Part shown: in pieces, positions 37,793 to 44,483 of the stretch
Layout: each line of letters opens with the position of its first letter
Numbering within the stretch: the stretch's first letter is position 1
Assembly: GCA_018817165.1 (NCBI GenBank)
Contig: JAHITY010000071.1
Span: forward strand, 1-48,158
From: Candidatus Omnitrophota bacterium
GTDB lineage: Bacteria; Omnitrophota; Gorgyraeia; B26-G9
Length of the DNA stretch: 48,158 bases
Direction: 5' to 3'
Made by a program: the position numbers and the translations under genes
The notes under the pieces: model-generated
The model's database searches: none
Told to the model about the DNA's origin: nothing
What the model saw: only the letters and a program-made list of their open reading frames with translations

Positions 37793-38492
37793 GGGGGTGA
37801 AGGGGTTCGACTTATGTGGATATTATAAGGGCAGCATGTCGAGGTGGTCGGGAGGCCTCGTTAAACACCTGGCAAAATAATAAATGCTGAAACTAAAGTT
37901 CCAGTAAGCGTAGATGCACTTCTTGAGAAAATTGGATCGGGCATTGCTCATCCTTCTTTCGCGGGATTTGTACCTGCACCAGCGTTAATTTAATAAAATA
38001 AATTAACCCGTTTTTTGGCCTTTTGTCTGGGGGGTTAAGAAACGTCACTTACAGACTCGCTTTACCTGGTTTGTTTTTGACGGGTAAGGTCAAACATTCA
38101 AAAGCTGCCTGTTTAAATACCGTGTCTATTGGGGATTTAAACAGAAAGATAAATAATAGGCTAAACATGTAGATACCCTTATTTGTTGCTTAAGGACGCG
38201 GGTTCGATCAGTAAGGTCGACTTTCGAAGTAATTCGAAATGAAAAATCTGGCTTACATCAGGGAAGCCCTAATGCGAAAGCAAGGGTAATCCTGAGGGGT
38301 GTCAAAGCCCTGCAGAGACTTCCTCTATTATAGAGGAGATAGGAGAGTGTACTGTTGGAAAAAAATTGAACCAACGGTAAATTTATACCTCTTATAATAC
38401 GCCAGGCTCCGCCAGAAATAAATTTTGGCGGATGAAGAGATAGTCCACGCTACTTGGATGACAAGTAGATAAGTGTCCCGCCACCTCCACCA
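37793..38492 (+). ncRNA. ssrA: tmRNA (ssrA), interrupted by a group I intron
   Basis: The acceptor stem pairs GGGGGTG (37793-37799) with CACCTCC (38482-38488), and ACCA (38489-38492) is encoded. The tRNA-like start GGGGTTCGAC, pseudoknot PK1 (CGAGGTGG with CCTCG and CACC, about 37838-37870) and the region before the resume codon match tmRNA. The likely resume codon is GCT at 37886, about nucleotide 94. The tag frame starts AETKVPV, ends FVPAPALI and stops at tandem TAATAA, about 35 residues, at the long end for tags, with an unusual -LI end. The T-arm GCGGG-TTCGATT-CCCGC forms only after removing the intron at 38209-38475. The mature RNA without intron would be 433 nt. The promoter is unclear; TACAAT at 37759-37764 is one candidate. 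Confidence 0.93.
38209..38475 (+). ncRNA. Group I self-splicing intron in the tmRNA T-loop
   Basis: 267 nt with no ORF. Exon ends GGGTTCGAT and TCCCGCC rejoin to a perfect tmRNA T-arm. The 5' exon ends in U and the intron ends in G, as group I introns require. P1 is visible: exon UCGAU (38204-38208) pairs with guide GUCGA (38216-38220), with U-G at the splice site and a 7-nt loop. Core elements are R-like TGCAGAGACTTCC (from 38311) and S-like AAGAGATAGTCC (38436-38447), whose GACT/AGTC give P7. Hairpins CCTCTA-TAGAGG (38322-38336), CTGTTGG-CCAACGG and CCGCCA-TGGCGG lie between them; the first two may be P7.1/P7.2, pointing to a subgroup IA intron (inference). It would have to splice for tmRNA to be chargeable. 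Confidence 0.9.
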
Positions 38493-38495
38493 AAT

Positions 38496-38541
38496 AAAAA
38501 CCTCTGTTCTGAGAATTTATCAGGGCAGGGGTTTTTTTGTT
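38496..38541 (+). terminator. Rho-independent terminator of ssrA
   Basis: The stem AAACCTCTG (38498-38506) pairs with CAGGGGTTT (38526-38534, with G-U pairs) and is followed by a run of T to 38538. It begins 4 nt after the encoded CCA end. Confidence 0.85.
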
Positions 38542-38564
38542 TTGGGTTGGCGATTAAGCGGGTG

Positions 38565-38632
38565 AATTAAATGCTGATGTCATTGAAAATCCTTGATATT
38601 TTTAAGCATAAGCGCTAAAATAGCATTTAATT
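38565..38632. repeat. 11-bp perfect inverted repeat upstream of the restriction island
   Basis: AATTAAATGCT (38565-38575) and AGCATTTAATT (38622-38632) are exact reverse complements 46 nt apart. This is the first of several repeats between the tmRNA terminator and the XRE regulator and could mark an operator or the boundary of the inserted island. Confidence 0.55.
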
Positions 38633-38635
38633 AAA

Positions 38636-38688
38636 AGCAATATATTATTAGCCTACTACTAATATAATAGTAGCAATATATTGATAGC
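38636..38688. repeat. 17-bp direct repeats around a palindrome (candidate operator)
   Basis: AGCAATATATTATTAGC (38636-38652) and AGCAATATATTGATAGC (38672-38688) match at 15 of 17 positions, 36 nt start to start. Between them lies the inverted pair CTACTA / TAGTAG. A further GCTTG-T-CAAGC palindrome follows at 38687-38697. This arrangement suits binding sites of the XRE-family regulator encoded 110 nt downstream. Binding itself is inference. Confidence 0.45.
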
Positions 38689-38722
38689 TTGTCAAGCAAA
38701 ATTATGTAAATAATTTTGTACA

Positions 38723-38747
38723 GACCCTGAGCTCTGTCGAATGGGTC
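38723..38747. repeat. REP-like imperfect palindrome
   Basis: GACCCTGAGCTCTGTCGAATGGGTC type segment: GACCC and GGGTC arms around GAGCTCTGTCGA. It closely resembles the widespread bacterial intergenic repeat CCCTGAGCTTGTCGAAGGG. A single copy is seen in this window. Confidence 0.45.
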
Positions 38748-38763
38748 AAGTAAAATATATAAT
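38735..38763 (+). promoter_or_regulatory. Possible promoter of the XRE regulator and type I operon
   Basis: TATAAT at 38758-38763 lies 36 nt before the regulator's start. The -35 region at a 17-nt spacing is TGTCGA (38735-38740), poor and inside the REP-like palindrome, so this promoter may need help from a regulator. Confidence 0.35.
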
Positions 38764-38798
38764 TATTTTTTAGTCTTCAAATTAAAATGGAGAACAAT

Positions 38799-38996
38799 AT
38801 GCTCGCCGCCAATATCAAAAAACTCAGAAAGAAACATAATCTATCCCAAGAACAGCTAGCCAAAAAAGCAGACATTACCTACAGCACACTAATCAAAATC
38901 GAATCTGGAAATAATAAAAATCCGACATTAGATACTTTAACAAAACTTGCTAGTGTTTTTAAGATTAAGATTGATGAGTTGGTGGGGAGACTTTGA
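38799..38996 (+). CDS. XRE-family HTH regulator (controller-type)
   Basis: 65 aa. The start at 38799 is preferred over the ATG at 38787 because GGAGAA (38789-38794) lies just upstream of it and family members begin like MLAANIKKLRKK. A Cro/CI-type helix-turn-helix fills the protein: LSQEQLAKKADITYSTLIKIE, then NPTLDTLTKLASVFKI. It is likely a dimeric DNA-binding protein. Its place 48 nt before hsdM and after a repeat-rich region suggests a controller of the restriction-modification operon, analogous to C proteins. Direct evidence for the target is lacking. Confidence 0.85.
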   Translation: MLAANIKKLRKKHNLSQEQLAKKADITYSTLIKIESGNNKNPTLDTLTKLASVFKIKIDELVGRL

Positions 38997-39044
38997 ACAA
39001 CTCATATTGTTTTTTATAAATCGCGGAAGGAACCTTAAAAGAAT

Positions 39045-41054
39045 ATGACTATAGATTTTAAAGAAAGCGCGAATTTTATCTGGAGCATTGCTGATCTTCT
39101 TCGTGGAGATTATAAACAATCTGAATACGGTAAGGTAATTTTGCCCCTTACAGTCTTGCGCCGTCTGGATTGTGTACTTGAGCCGACTAAACAAAAGGTA
39201 TTGAATTATTTATCAAAGAGCAAAGGTTTATCTCCTGCGGGATTGGAAGCAGTCCTAAAACGTCAGGCAAAACTCTCTTTTTATAATAAGAGTAAATTTG
39301 ATTTTCAAAAGCTTGTAGCAGATCCAAATGACATAAGTGCAAATCTTAAAAACTATATCAACGGTTTTTCTAAGAATGCCCGAACTATTTTGGAGCGGTT
39401 TAATTTTAACGATCATATTGAACGGCTTGACAAATCTAATCTTATTTACAAAGTGATCAAGCGATTTGCTGAAATTGATTTACATCCTGATAAGATCTTG
39501 AATATTGAAATGGGATATATTTTTGAAGAGCTTATCCGTAAATTTGCTGATTTATCCAACGAAACAGCTGGAGAGCATTTTACTTCGCGTGAAGTTATCC
39601 GGCTTATGGTAAATATTCTATTTTTGAATGATAAAGAGATTTTAACTAAAAAAGGGATTTTAAAGACCTTATATGACCCTGCTTGCGGAACAGGAGGAAT
39701 GCTTTCAGTTGCTGAGGAATATTTACGTGAGCTTAATCCCGATGCTGATTTGAGAGTATTTGGACAAGAACTTAATGATGAATCATACGCTATATGCAAT
39801 TCAGATATGCTGATTAAGGGACAGAATACCGATAATATTAAGAGAGGAAATTCTTTTACTCAGGATGGACTAAAAGATGAAAAGTTTGATTATATGCTTA
39901 GTAATCCTCCGTTTGGGGTTGAGTGGAAAAAAGTTGAGACTGAAATAAAAAAGGAAAGTGAAACACAAGGTTTTACCGGGCGTTTTGGTGCGGGCTTGCC
40001 GCGAATCAGCGATGGCTCATTCTTATTTTTACAGCACATGATCTCAAAGATGCGGCCGGAAAACGGCGGCGCTCGTTTAGGGATAGTTTTTAATGGCTCT
40101 CCTTTGTTTTCCGGCGGAGCCGGAAGTGGTGAAAGTGAAATACGTAGGTGGATTATTGAAAATGATATGCTTGAGGCAATTATCGCTTTACCGGATCAGC
40201 TTTTTTATAATACAGGGATCGCAACTTATATTTGGATTGTAACCAATAGAAAAGATAAAAAACGTGAAGGGAAAATCCAGTTTGTTAATGCCGTTGGTTT
40301 TTTTCAAAAAATGTCCCGCAGCCTTGGGAATAAACGCCATGAAATTAAAGATAACCAAATCGAAGAAATAACTCAAATATACGGAAAGTTTAAACAAGGC
40401 GAGCTGTGTAAAATATTTGATAATAGCCATTTTGGTTATACGCGAGTTACCGTTGAGCGTCCCTTACGTCTTAATTTCCAGGCTAGCAAAGAGCGTATTG
40501 CTCGCTTAGATGATGAAGCATTTTTTAAAAATCTGGCAAAATCAAAAAAGAAGGGTGACAGGGCTTTAAAGGAGATAGAAGAAGGCGAAGAATATCAGAA
40601 ATTTATTAAGAGTAATTTATCGAAGATGGATTCCAAAAAGTTGTATAAAAATCGGGATGAGTTTATAAATGACCTGAAAAAAATATTTGATAAAAAGGGC
40701 GATAAAATTAAAGCGCCGATAATAAAAATGATTCTTAAAGTGTTATCAGAAAGAGATGAAACAGCTGATATTTGTATGGACGCGAAAGGAAATCCTGAAC
40801 CTGATCCAGATCTTCGGGATTGTGAAAATGTGCCGCTGAATGATAATGTTGAGGAATATTTTAAAAAAGAGGTTTTGCCTCATGTTCCTGATGCCTGGAT
40901 GGATAGGAGTAAAGATAAGATAGGGTATGAGATCAACTTTACCAAAGAATTTTACAAATACAAACCATTGCGAAGTCTTGAGGATATACGGAAAGATATT
41001 CTTGCGCTTGAAAAAGAGACTGAAGGGTTAATGAGTGAGGTTTTAGAATCATGA
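39045..41054 (+). CDS. hsdM: Type I restriction-modification DNA methyltransferase subunit HsdM
   Basis: An N6-adenine methyltransferase that, with HsdS, methylates the target site and, with HsdR added, forms the restriction complex. 669 aa. AAGGAA at 39027-39032 precedes the ATG. The N-terminal HsdM helical domain (FKESANFIWSIADLLRG, PLTVLRRLDCVLEPT) is followed by the SAM-binding motif DPACGTGG (D211-G218) and the catalytic NPPF (N287-F290), then a long helical C-terminus. The stop overlaps the next start in ATGA, so the genes are translationally coupled. No damage is visible. Confidence 0.95.
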   Translation: MTIDFKESANFIWSIADLLRGDYKQSEYGKVILPLTVLRRLDCVLEPTKQKVLNYLSKSKGLSPAGLEAVLKRQAKLSFYNKSKFDFQKLVADPNDISANLKNYINGFSKNARTILERFNFNDHIERLDKSNLIYKVIKRFAEIDLHPDKILNIEMGYIFEELIRKFADLSNETAGEHFTSREVIRLMVNILFLNDKEILTKKGILKTLYDPACGTGGMLSVAEEYLRELNPDADLRVFGQELNDESYAICNSDMLIKGQNTDNIKRGNSFTQDGLKDEKFDYMLSNPPFGVEWKKVETEIKKESETQGFTGRFGAGLPRISDGSFLFLQHMISKMRPENGGARLGIVFNGSPLFSGGAGSGESEIRRWIIENDMLEAIIALPDQLFYNTGIATYIWIVTNRKDKKREGKIQFVNAVGFFQKMSRSLGNKRHEIKDNQIEEITQIYGKFKQGELCKIFDNSHFGYTRVTVERPLRLNFQASKERIARLDDEAFFKNLAKSKKKGDRALKEIEEGEEYQKFIKSNLSKMDSKKLYKNRDEFINDLKKIFDKKGDKIKAPIIKMILKVLSERDETADICMDAKGNPEPDPDLRDCENVPLNDNVEEYFKKEVLPHVPDAWMDRSKDKIGYEINFTKEFYKYKPLRSLEDIRKDILALEKETEGLMSEVLES

Positions 41055-41851
41055 GTGAAGCTAGTATTGATAGGGAAAAGTTGCTTGAGTTCCATCAATT
41101 AGTTTTACCTAAAGAAACGGTAGCAAGCCTTTCTGCGCGTGATAAAAAACGGTTATTGATGTTAACAAGTATGATGCGGGATATGGATTTATATAGAAAA
41201 ATGCTTATTTATGGGGGAAAGCAAAAAACAGGAAACGCAAAAATAGATGAAACGGTTTTTGTTACATTGATTTTTTCAACTTCTAAAATACTTATAAGCA
41301 AAGTTTACGAAGTCTGGAAATTTGTGGACAGCGAGAAAATCGTAACAGAAAAAGAAGGATTCTCTGAGAATCTTTTATGTCGCTGGAATGAAGTTGAGGC
41401 TTTTTTTTCCGAAGTAAAAAATAAAAAGTTATTTTCTTTTATCCGAAATAAATTTGGTTTCCATTTTGATCATTATCAGGAAATTGAGGCTTATATCGAA
41501 AAAGCTATGGAAGAGGTCGGAGATCTTGAATTTTGGATGGGGAGCGATAGCTCAGGAAACGATGTGTTTTCTTTTTCCAATACCGTTATGTTGACCGTTT
41601 TGCGCAATAAAATGACTGAACTTGGATTTGTAGGGAATGAAGAGGCTTTGATCGGGCAATTGCAAAAACTCCCGATTATAATTTCTCATAGCATAAATGA
41701 ATTCTGTAAGGGGTATCTTACGGAGGTTCTTTTAGATGGCAAGATCTTTCATCAAAAGCTAAAGGTTGACGTCATGGCCCCTTTATTATCAGAGGTAAAT
41801 TTACCGTGGATTGTTAAAAATGATTTAAATAGAACGGGCCAATTTTTATGA
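41051..41851 (+). CDS. HEPN-like accessory protein inside the type I operon
   Basis: 266 aa, locked between hsdM and hsdS by ATGA overlaps at both ends, so made at matched levels with them. It is mostly helical. It contains IRNKFGFHFDH, i.e. R132-N-x4-H138, which fits the R-x(4-6)-H signature of HEPN ribonucleases (RN followed by His). The helices around it (FVTLIFSTSKILISKVYEVW before, EIEAYIEKAME after) agree with a HEPN four-helix bundle. HEPN RNases act in abortive infection and toxin-antitoxin systems. It could be a backup toxin for the restriction system or a non-catalytic partner. Family assignment is inference from a short motif. Confidence 0.7.
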   Translation: MSEASIDREKLLEFHQLVLPKETVASLSARDKKRLLMLTSMMRDMDLYRKMLIYGGKQKTGNAKIDETVFVTLIFSTSKILISKVYEVWKFVDSEKIVTEKEGFSENLLCRWNEVEAFFSEVKNKKLFSFIRNKFGFHFDHYQEIEAYIEKAMEEVGDLEFWMGSDSSGNDVFSFSNTVMLTVLRNKMTELGFVGNEEALIGQLQKLPIIISHSINEFCKGYLTEVLLDGKIFHQKLKVDVMAPLLSEVNLPWIVKNDLNRTGQFL

Positions 41852-43146
41852 AGCAGTACAGTACATGCAAAAATTCGGGAATAGAATGGATTGGAAGGAT
41901 TCCTCAGAGCTGGAATTTTAAGAGGCTTAAATATCTTGATAGAACTATAATGGGGCAATCGCCAGAATCGGATGACTGTAACAGAGATGAAGCAGGAGTG
42001 CCTTTTCTGCAAGGCAATGCTGATTTCTCAAGTTTAAATCCTATTCCTAATGTTTGGTGTAAGCACCCAAATAAGCTTGCTGAGAAAAATGATATTCTTT
42101 TATCTGTGAGAGCTCCGGTTGGTGCGGTGAATATTGCTGATCAGACATATGGAATTGGGCGAGGTTTATGCGCCATAAGACCAAAACGTTCAAATAAGAA
42201 GTATTCATATTATCGAGTATTATGTTTATCAGATGAATTGAATCGAATATCAACGGGTTCTACATATAGTGCTGTATCCGTGGAGCAAGTGAACAATGTG
42301 GTTGTTCCTGATCCGGCTTTCGAGGAACAAGAAGCGCTATCTGCTTTTCTCGATCGCAAAACTATTCAAATCGATGACTTAATCGCCAAAAAAGAAAGAA
42401 TGATTGAGCTTTTAAAAGAAGAACGCATAGCGATTATTAATCAGGCGGTTACCAAAGGGCTTGATCCTAATGTGGAAATGAAAGAATCTGGGATTGAATG
42501 GTTAGGTAGGATTCCTAAGCATTGGGATGTTAAACGATTAAAATATCTTAGCAAAAAGATCGGTAGTGGTGTTACTCCAAAAGGTGGAGCTTCTGTGTAT
42601 CAGTTTGATGGCGTACTTTTTCTAAGAAGCCAAAATATCCATTTCGATGGTTTGCGACTAGATGATGTTGCCTATATATCCCAAGAAGTCCATGATAATA
42701 TGATAGGATCAAAAGTTTTTGCGGGAGATGTTTTACTCAATATAACAGGAGCTTCTATAGGGAGATGTTATTATTATCCGGAAAATCTTGGTGAAGCAAA
42801 TGTGAATCAACATGTTTGCATAATCAGACCTAATAAGTTTGCGCTAACAAAATATTTAACTTATTGTTTGTCTTCAGAGCTTGGGCAACAACAGATAATT
42901 AATAACCAAAATGGAATATCGAGAGAAGGGTTAAATTTTGAAGAATTAAGTACCTTTGTGCTTCCAATGCCAGATTATAATGAACAGAAAAAAATTACTA
43001 AATTCATTGACAATAAGATATCACTGGTTGCTGAACAGATCAAAAGTGAACAAAAATCAATTGAACTACTCAAAGAATACCGCAGTGCTTTAGTTTCTGA
43101 AGTGGTGACTGGCAAGATTGATATCCGGGAGACAGTAAAATGCTAA
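41848..43146 (+). CDS. hsdS: Type I restriction-modification specificity subunit HsdS
   Basis: HsdS sets the recognised bipartite DNA sequence and scaffolds HsdM and HsdR. 432 aa with the usual two half-subunits: TRD1 opens with SGIEWIGRIPQSWNFKRLKY (from about residue 9) and TRD2 with SGIEWLGRIPKHWDVKRLKY (from about residue 214). Each is followed by a helical spacer (KKERMIELLKEERIAIINQA and EQKSIELLKEYRSALVSEVV). The protein ends in VVTGKIDIRE. The start overlaps the preceding stop and the end overlaps the next start. The recognition sequence cannot be read from the protein by eye. Confidence 0.95.
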   Translation: MKQYSTCKNSGIEWIGRIPQSWNFKRLKYLDRTIMGQSPESDDCNRDEAGVPFLQGNADFSSLNPIPNVWCKHPNKLAEKNDILLSVRAPVGAVNIADQTYGIGRGLCAIRPKRSNKKYSYYRVLCLSDELNRISTGSTYSAVSVEQVNNVVVPDPAFEEQEALSAFLDRKTIQIDDLIAKKERMIELLKEERIAIINQAVTKGLDPNVEMKESGIEWLGRIPKHWDVKRLKYLSKKIGSGVTPKGGASVYQFDGVLFLRSQNIHFDGLRLDDVAYISQEVHDNMIGSKVFAGDVLLNITGASIGRCYYYPENLGEANVNQHVCIIRPNKFALTKYLTYCLSSELGQQQIINNQNGISREGLNFEELSTFVLPMPDYNEQKKITKFIDNKISLVAEQIKSEQKSIELLKEYRSALVSEVVTGKIDIRETVKC

Positions 43147-43871
43147 CAGAAAATAAACTATACAATGTTTATTGTGATGAAAGTTGTCATTTGGAGAATG
43201 ATAGTAATAATGTTATGACTTTAGGTGCTCTTTGGTGTCTGGATGAAGTAAAAAAAGATATGTTTGATAGAGTCAGGGAAATAAAAGTAAAACATGGATT
43301 GCCGAGTAATTTTGAAATTAAATGGACAAAAGTATCCCCGGCAAAGATAGCTTTTTACAAAGAAATTGTAAATTTCTTTTTTGACGAAGCTAATCTTCAT
43401 TTTCGCGCGGTTGTGATTAAGGAAAAGGATCAGCTTGATCATGCGAGATTTGAAAATCAGGACCATGATACATGGTATTATAAGATGTTTTTTTGTCTTT
43501 TGAATGTTGTATTTGAGCCTCATTCACGCTACAGAATATTTTTAGACAAGAAAGACACCAGAAGCGGTGAGAAAATTATAAAATTGCATGATGTGCTATG
43601 CAATAGTAAGTATGATTTTTCAAAAGAGATTATTAAGGATGTCCGTTCAGTTCATTCTCATGAAATAGAGTTGTTGCAAGTAGCGGATCTTTTAATCGGA
43701 GCGGTTGGATATGCTAATCGTGGGTTAATTGGTAGCTCGGCAAAAATGGAGTTAATTGCATTAATCAGAGAGCTTTCCGGATATAGCTTGCTTTCCAAGA
43801 CTTTGCTTAAAGAGGATAAAATGAACTTGTTTTTTTGGACGCCAAATAGAGGTGACGAAAATGCCGAATGA
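43140..43871 (+). CDS. DUF3800-family protein
   Basis: 243 aa. The N-terminus YNVYCDESCH carries D13-E14, the Y-x-DES signature of DUF3800. Further conserved-looking points are EIKWTKV, FLDKKD and LLQVADLLIGA with D183. These acidic residues suit the RNase H-like fold proposed for the family, so a nuclease-type activity is plausible but unproven. The start overlaps hsdS (ATGCTAA), which ties it to the type I operon. DUF3800 genes are often found in defence islands and prophages. Confidence 0.8.
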   Translation: MLTENKLYNVYCDESCHLENDSNNVMTLGALWCLDEVKKDMFDRVREIKVKHGLPSNFEIKWTKVSPAKIAFYKEIVNFFFDEANLHFRAVVIKEKDQLDHARFENQDHDTWYYKMFFCLLNVVFEPHSRYRIFLDKKDTRSGEKIIKLHDVLCNSKYDFSKEIIKDVRSVHSHEIELLQVADLLIGAVGYANRGLIGSSAKMELIALIRELSGYSLLSKTLLKEDKMNLFFWTPNRGDENAE

Positions 43872-44358
43872 CTTTGATTGGCTGCCGGATTTAGTTTTTT
43901 ATGATACATATGCAGATTGGGATAAGTATTTAGACGCTCTTTACGCTTTTTATAAAACAGACTTTTTGGATTCAAAACCAAAATTTAGAGATAAGGATAT
44001 TAGTGTAAAACGCTTGCCTTTATACCAAGATAAGGAATCAAATTTTTGGCATTTAATCCAAGAGGCTTATGAAACCAAAAGAGAAGAAGACCGTATTCCT
44101 GATTTTCGCAGATGTGAACGGATTCGCTGGCCGCGTCCGGTTATAGAAAATGAAAACAATCCTGTTATTTTAGTTTGGGAAAATAAAAGGTATTCTCGTA
44201 AGGGTATTGAACATAATATCTGCTTATGGCTTAAAGAAAAAGAGTATTTGGTCATATTACGGAAAAGGAAGCATTATATTTTATTGTGGACGGCATATCC
44301 TGTGACTAATGATCATCAAAAGAATAAATTACAGAAGGAATACGATACCTATAAATAA
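43861..44358 (+). CDS. Unknown protein of the type I operon
   Basis: The start at ATG 43861 is chosen because AGAGGTGA (43848-43855) is well placed. A GTG at 43852 is in frame but lacks spacing. 165 aa. It overlaps the DUF3800 gene by 11 nt, so it is coupled to it. The N-terminal half is acidic and aromatic (NDFDWLPDLVFYDTYADWDKY). The C-terminal half has RCERIRWPRPVI, ILVWENKRYSRKG and a strand-rich end YLVILRKRKHYILLWTAYPV. That end resembles the strand pattern of RelE/BECR-type RNases, where Arg and His residues act, but the match is loose. It could be a toxin-like partner of its neighbours or an unrelated small factor. Confidence 0.55.
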   Translation: MPNDFDWLPDLVFYDTYADWDKYLDALYAFYKTDFLDSKPKFRDKDISVKRLPLYQDKESNFWHLIQEAYETKREEDRIPDFRRCERIRWPRPVIENENNPVILVWENKRYSRKGIEHNICLWLKEKEYLVILRKRKHYILLWTAYPVTNDHQKNKLQKEYDTYK

Positions 44359-44362
44359 GCTG

Positions 44363-44387
44363 GGGACGTCATTGCTGACGACCCCGT
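44363..44387 (+). promoter_or_regulatory. Hairpin between the accessory genes and hsdR
   Basis: GGGGACGTC (44363-44371) pairs with GACGACCCC with one mismatch, over a 6-nt loop (ATTGCT). It lies right after the stop at 44358 in the 125-nt gap before hsdR. There is no U-tract, so it may be an attenuating or mRNA-stabilising stem and not a full terminator. The rest of the gap is AT-rich with AGGA at about 44469. Confidence 0.45.
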
Positions 44388-44483
44388 TACTCCTTCTACA
44401 CATGGCAGATGAGCTAATATAAGTATACCTGGGGAAAGGCTGATATTCAAGCTATTTTTAAAAAAAATAGGAAAATTTAAAAT

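Noticed and set aside
38209-38475. Group II intron or insertion sequence in ssrA
   Set aside because: No domain V-like hairpin, no GTGCG 5' end, no inverted termini or target duplication; the P1, R and S elements fit group I.
38787-38798. Earlier ATG for the XRE regulator
   Set aside because: Its codons contain the GGAGAA that serves ATG 38799, and family members start at the later position.
43852-43860. GTG start for the 165-aa protein
   Set aside because: The Shine-Dalgarno AGAGGTGA overlaps it and is spaced correctly only for ATG 43861.
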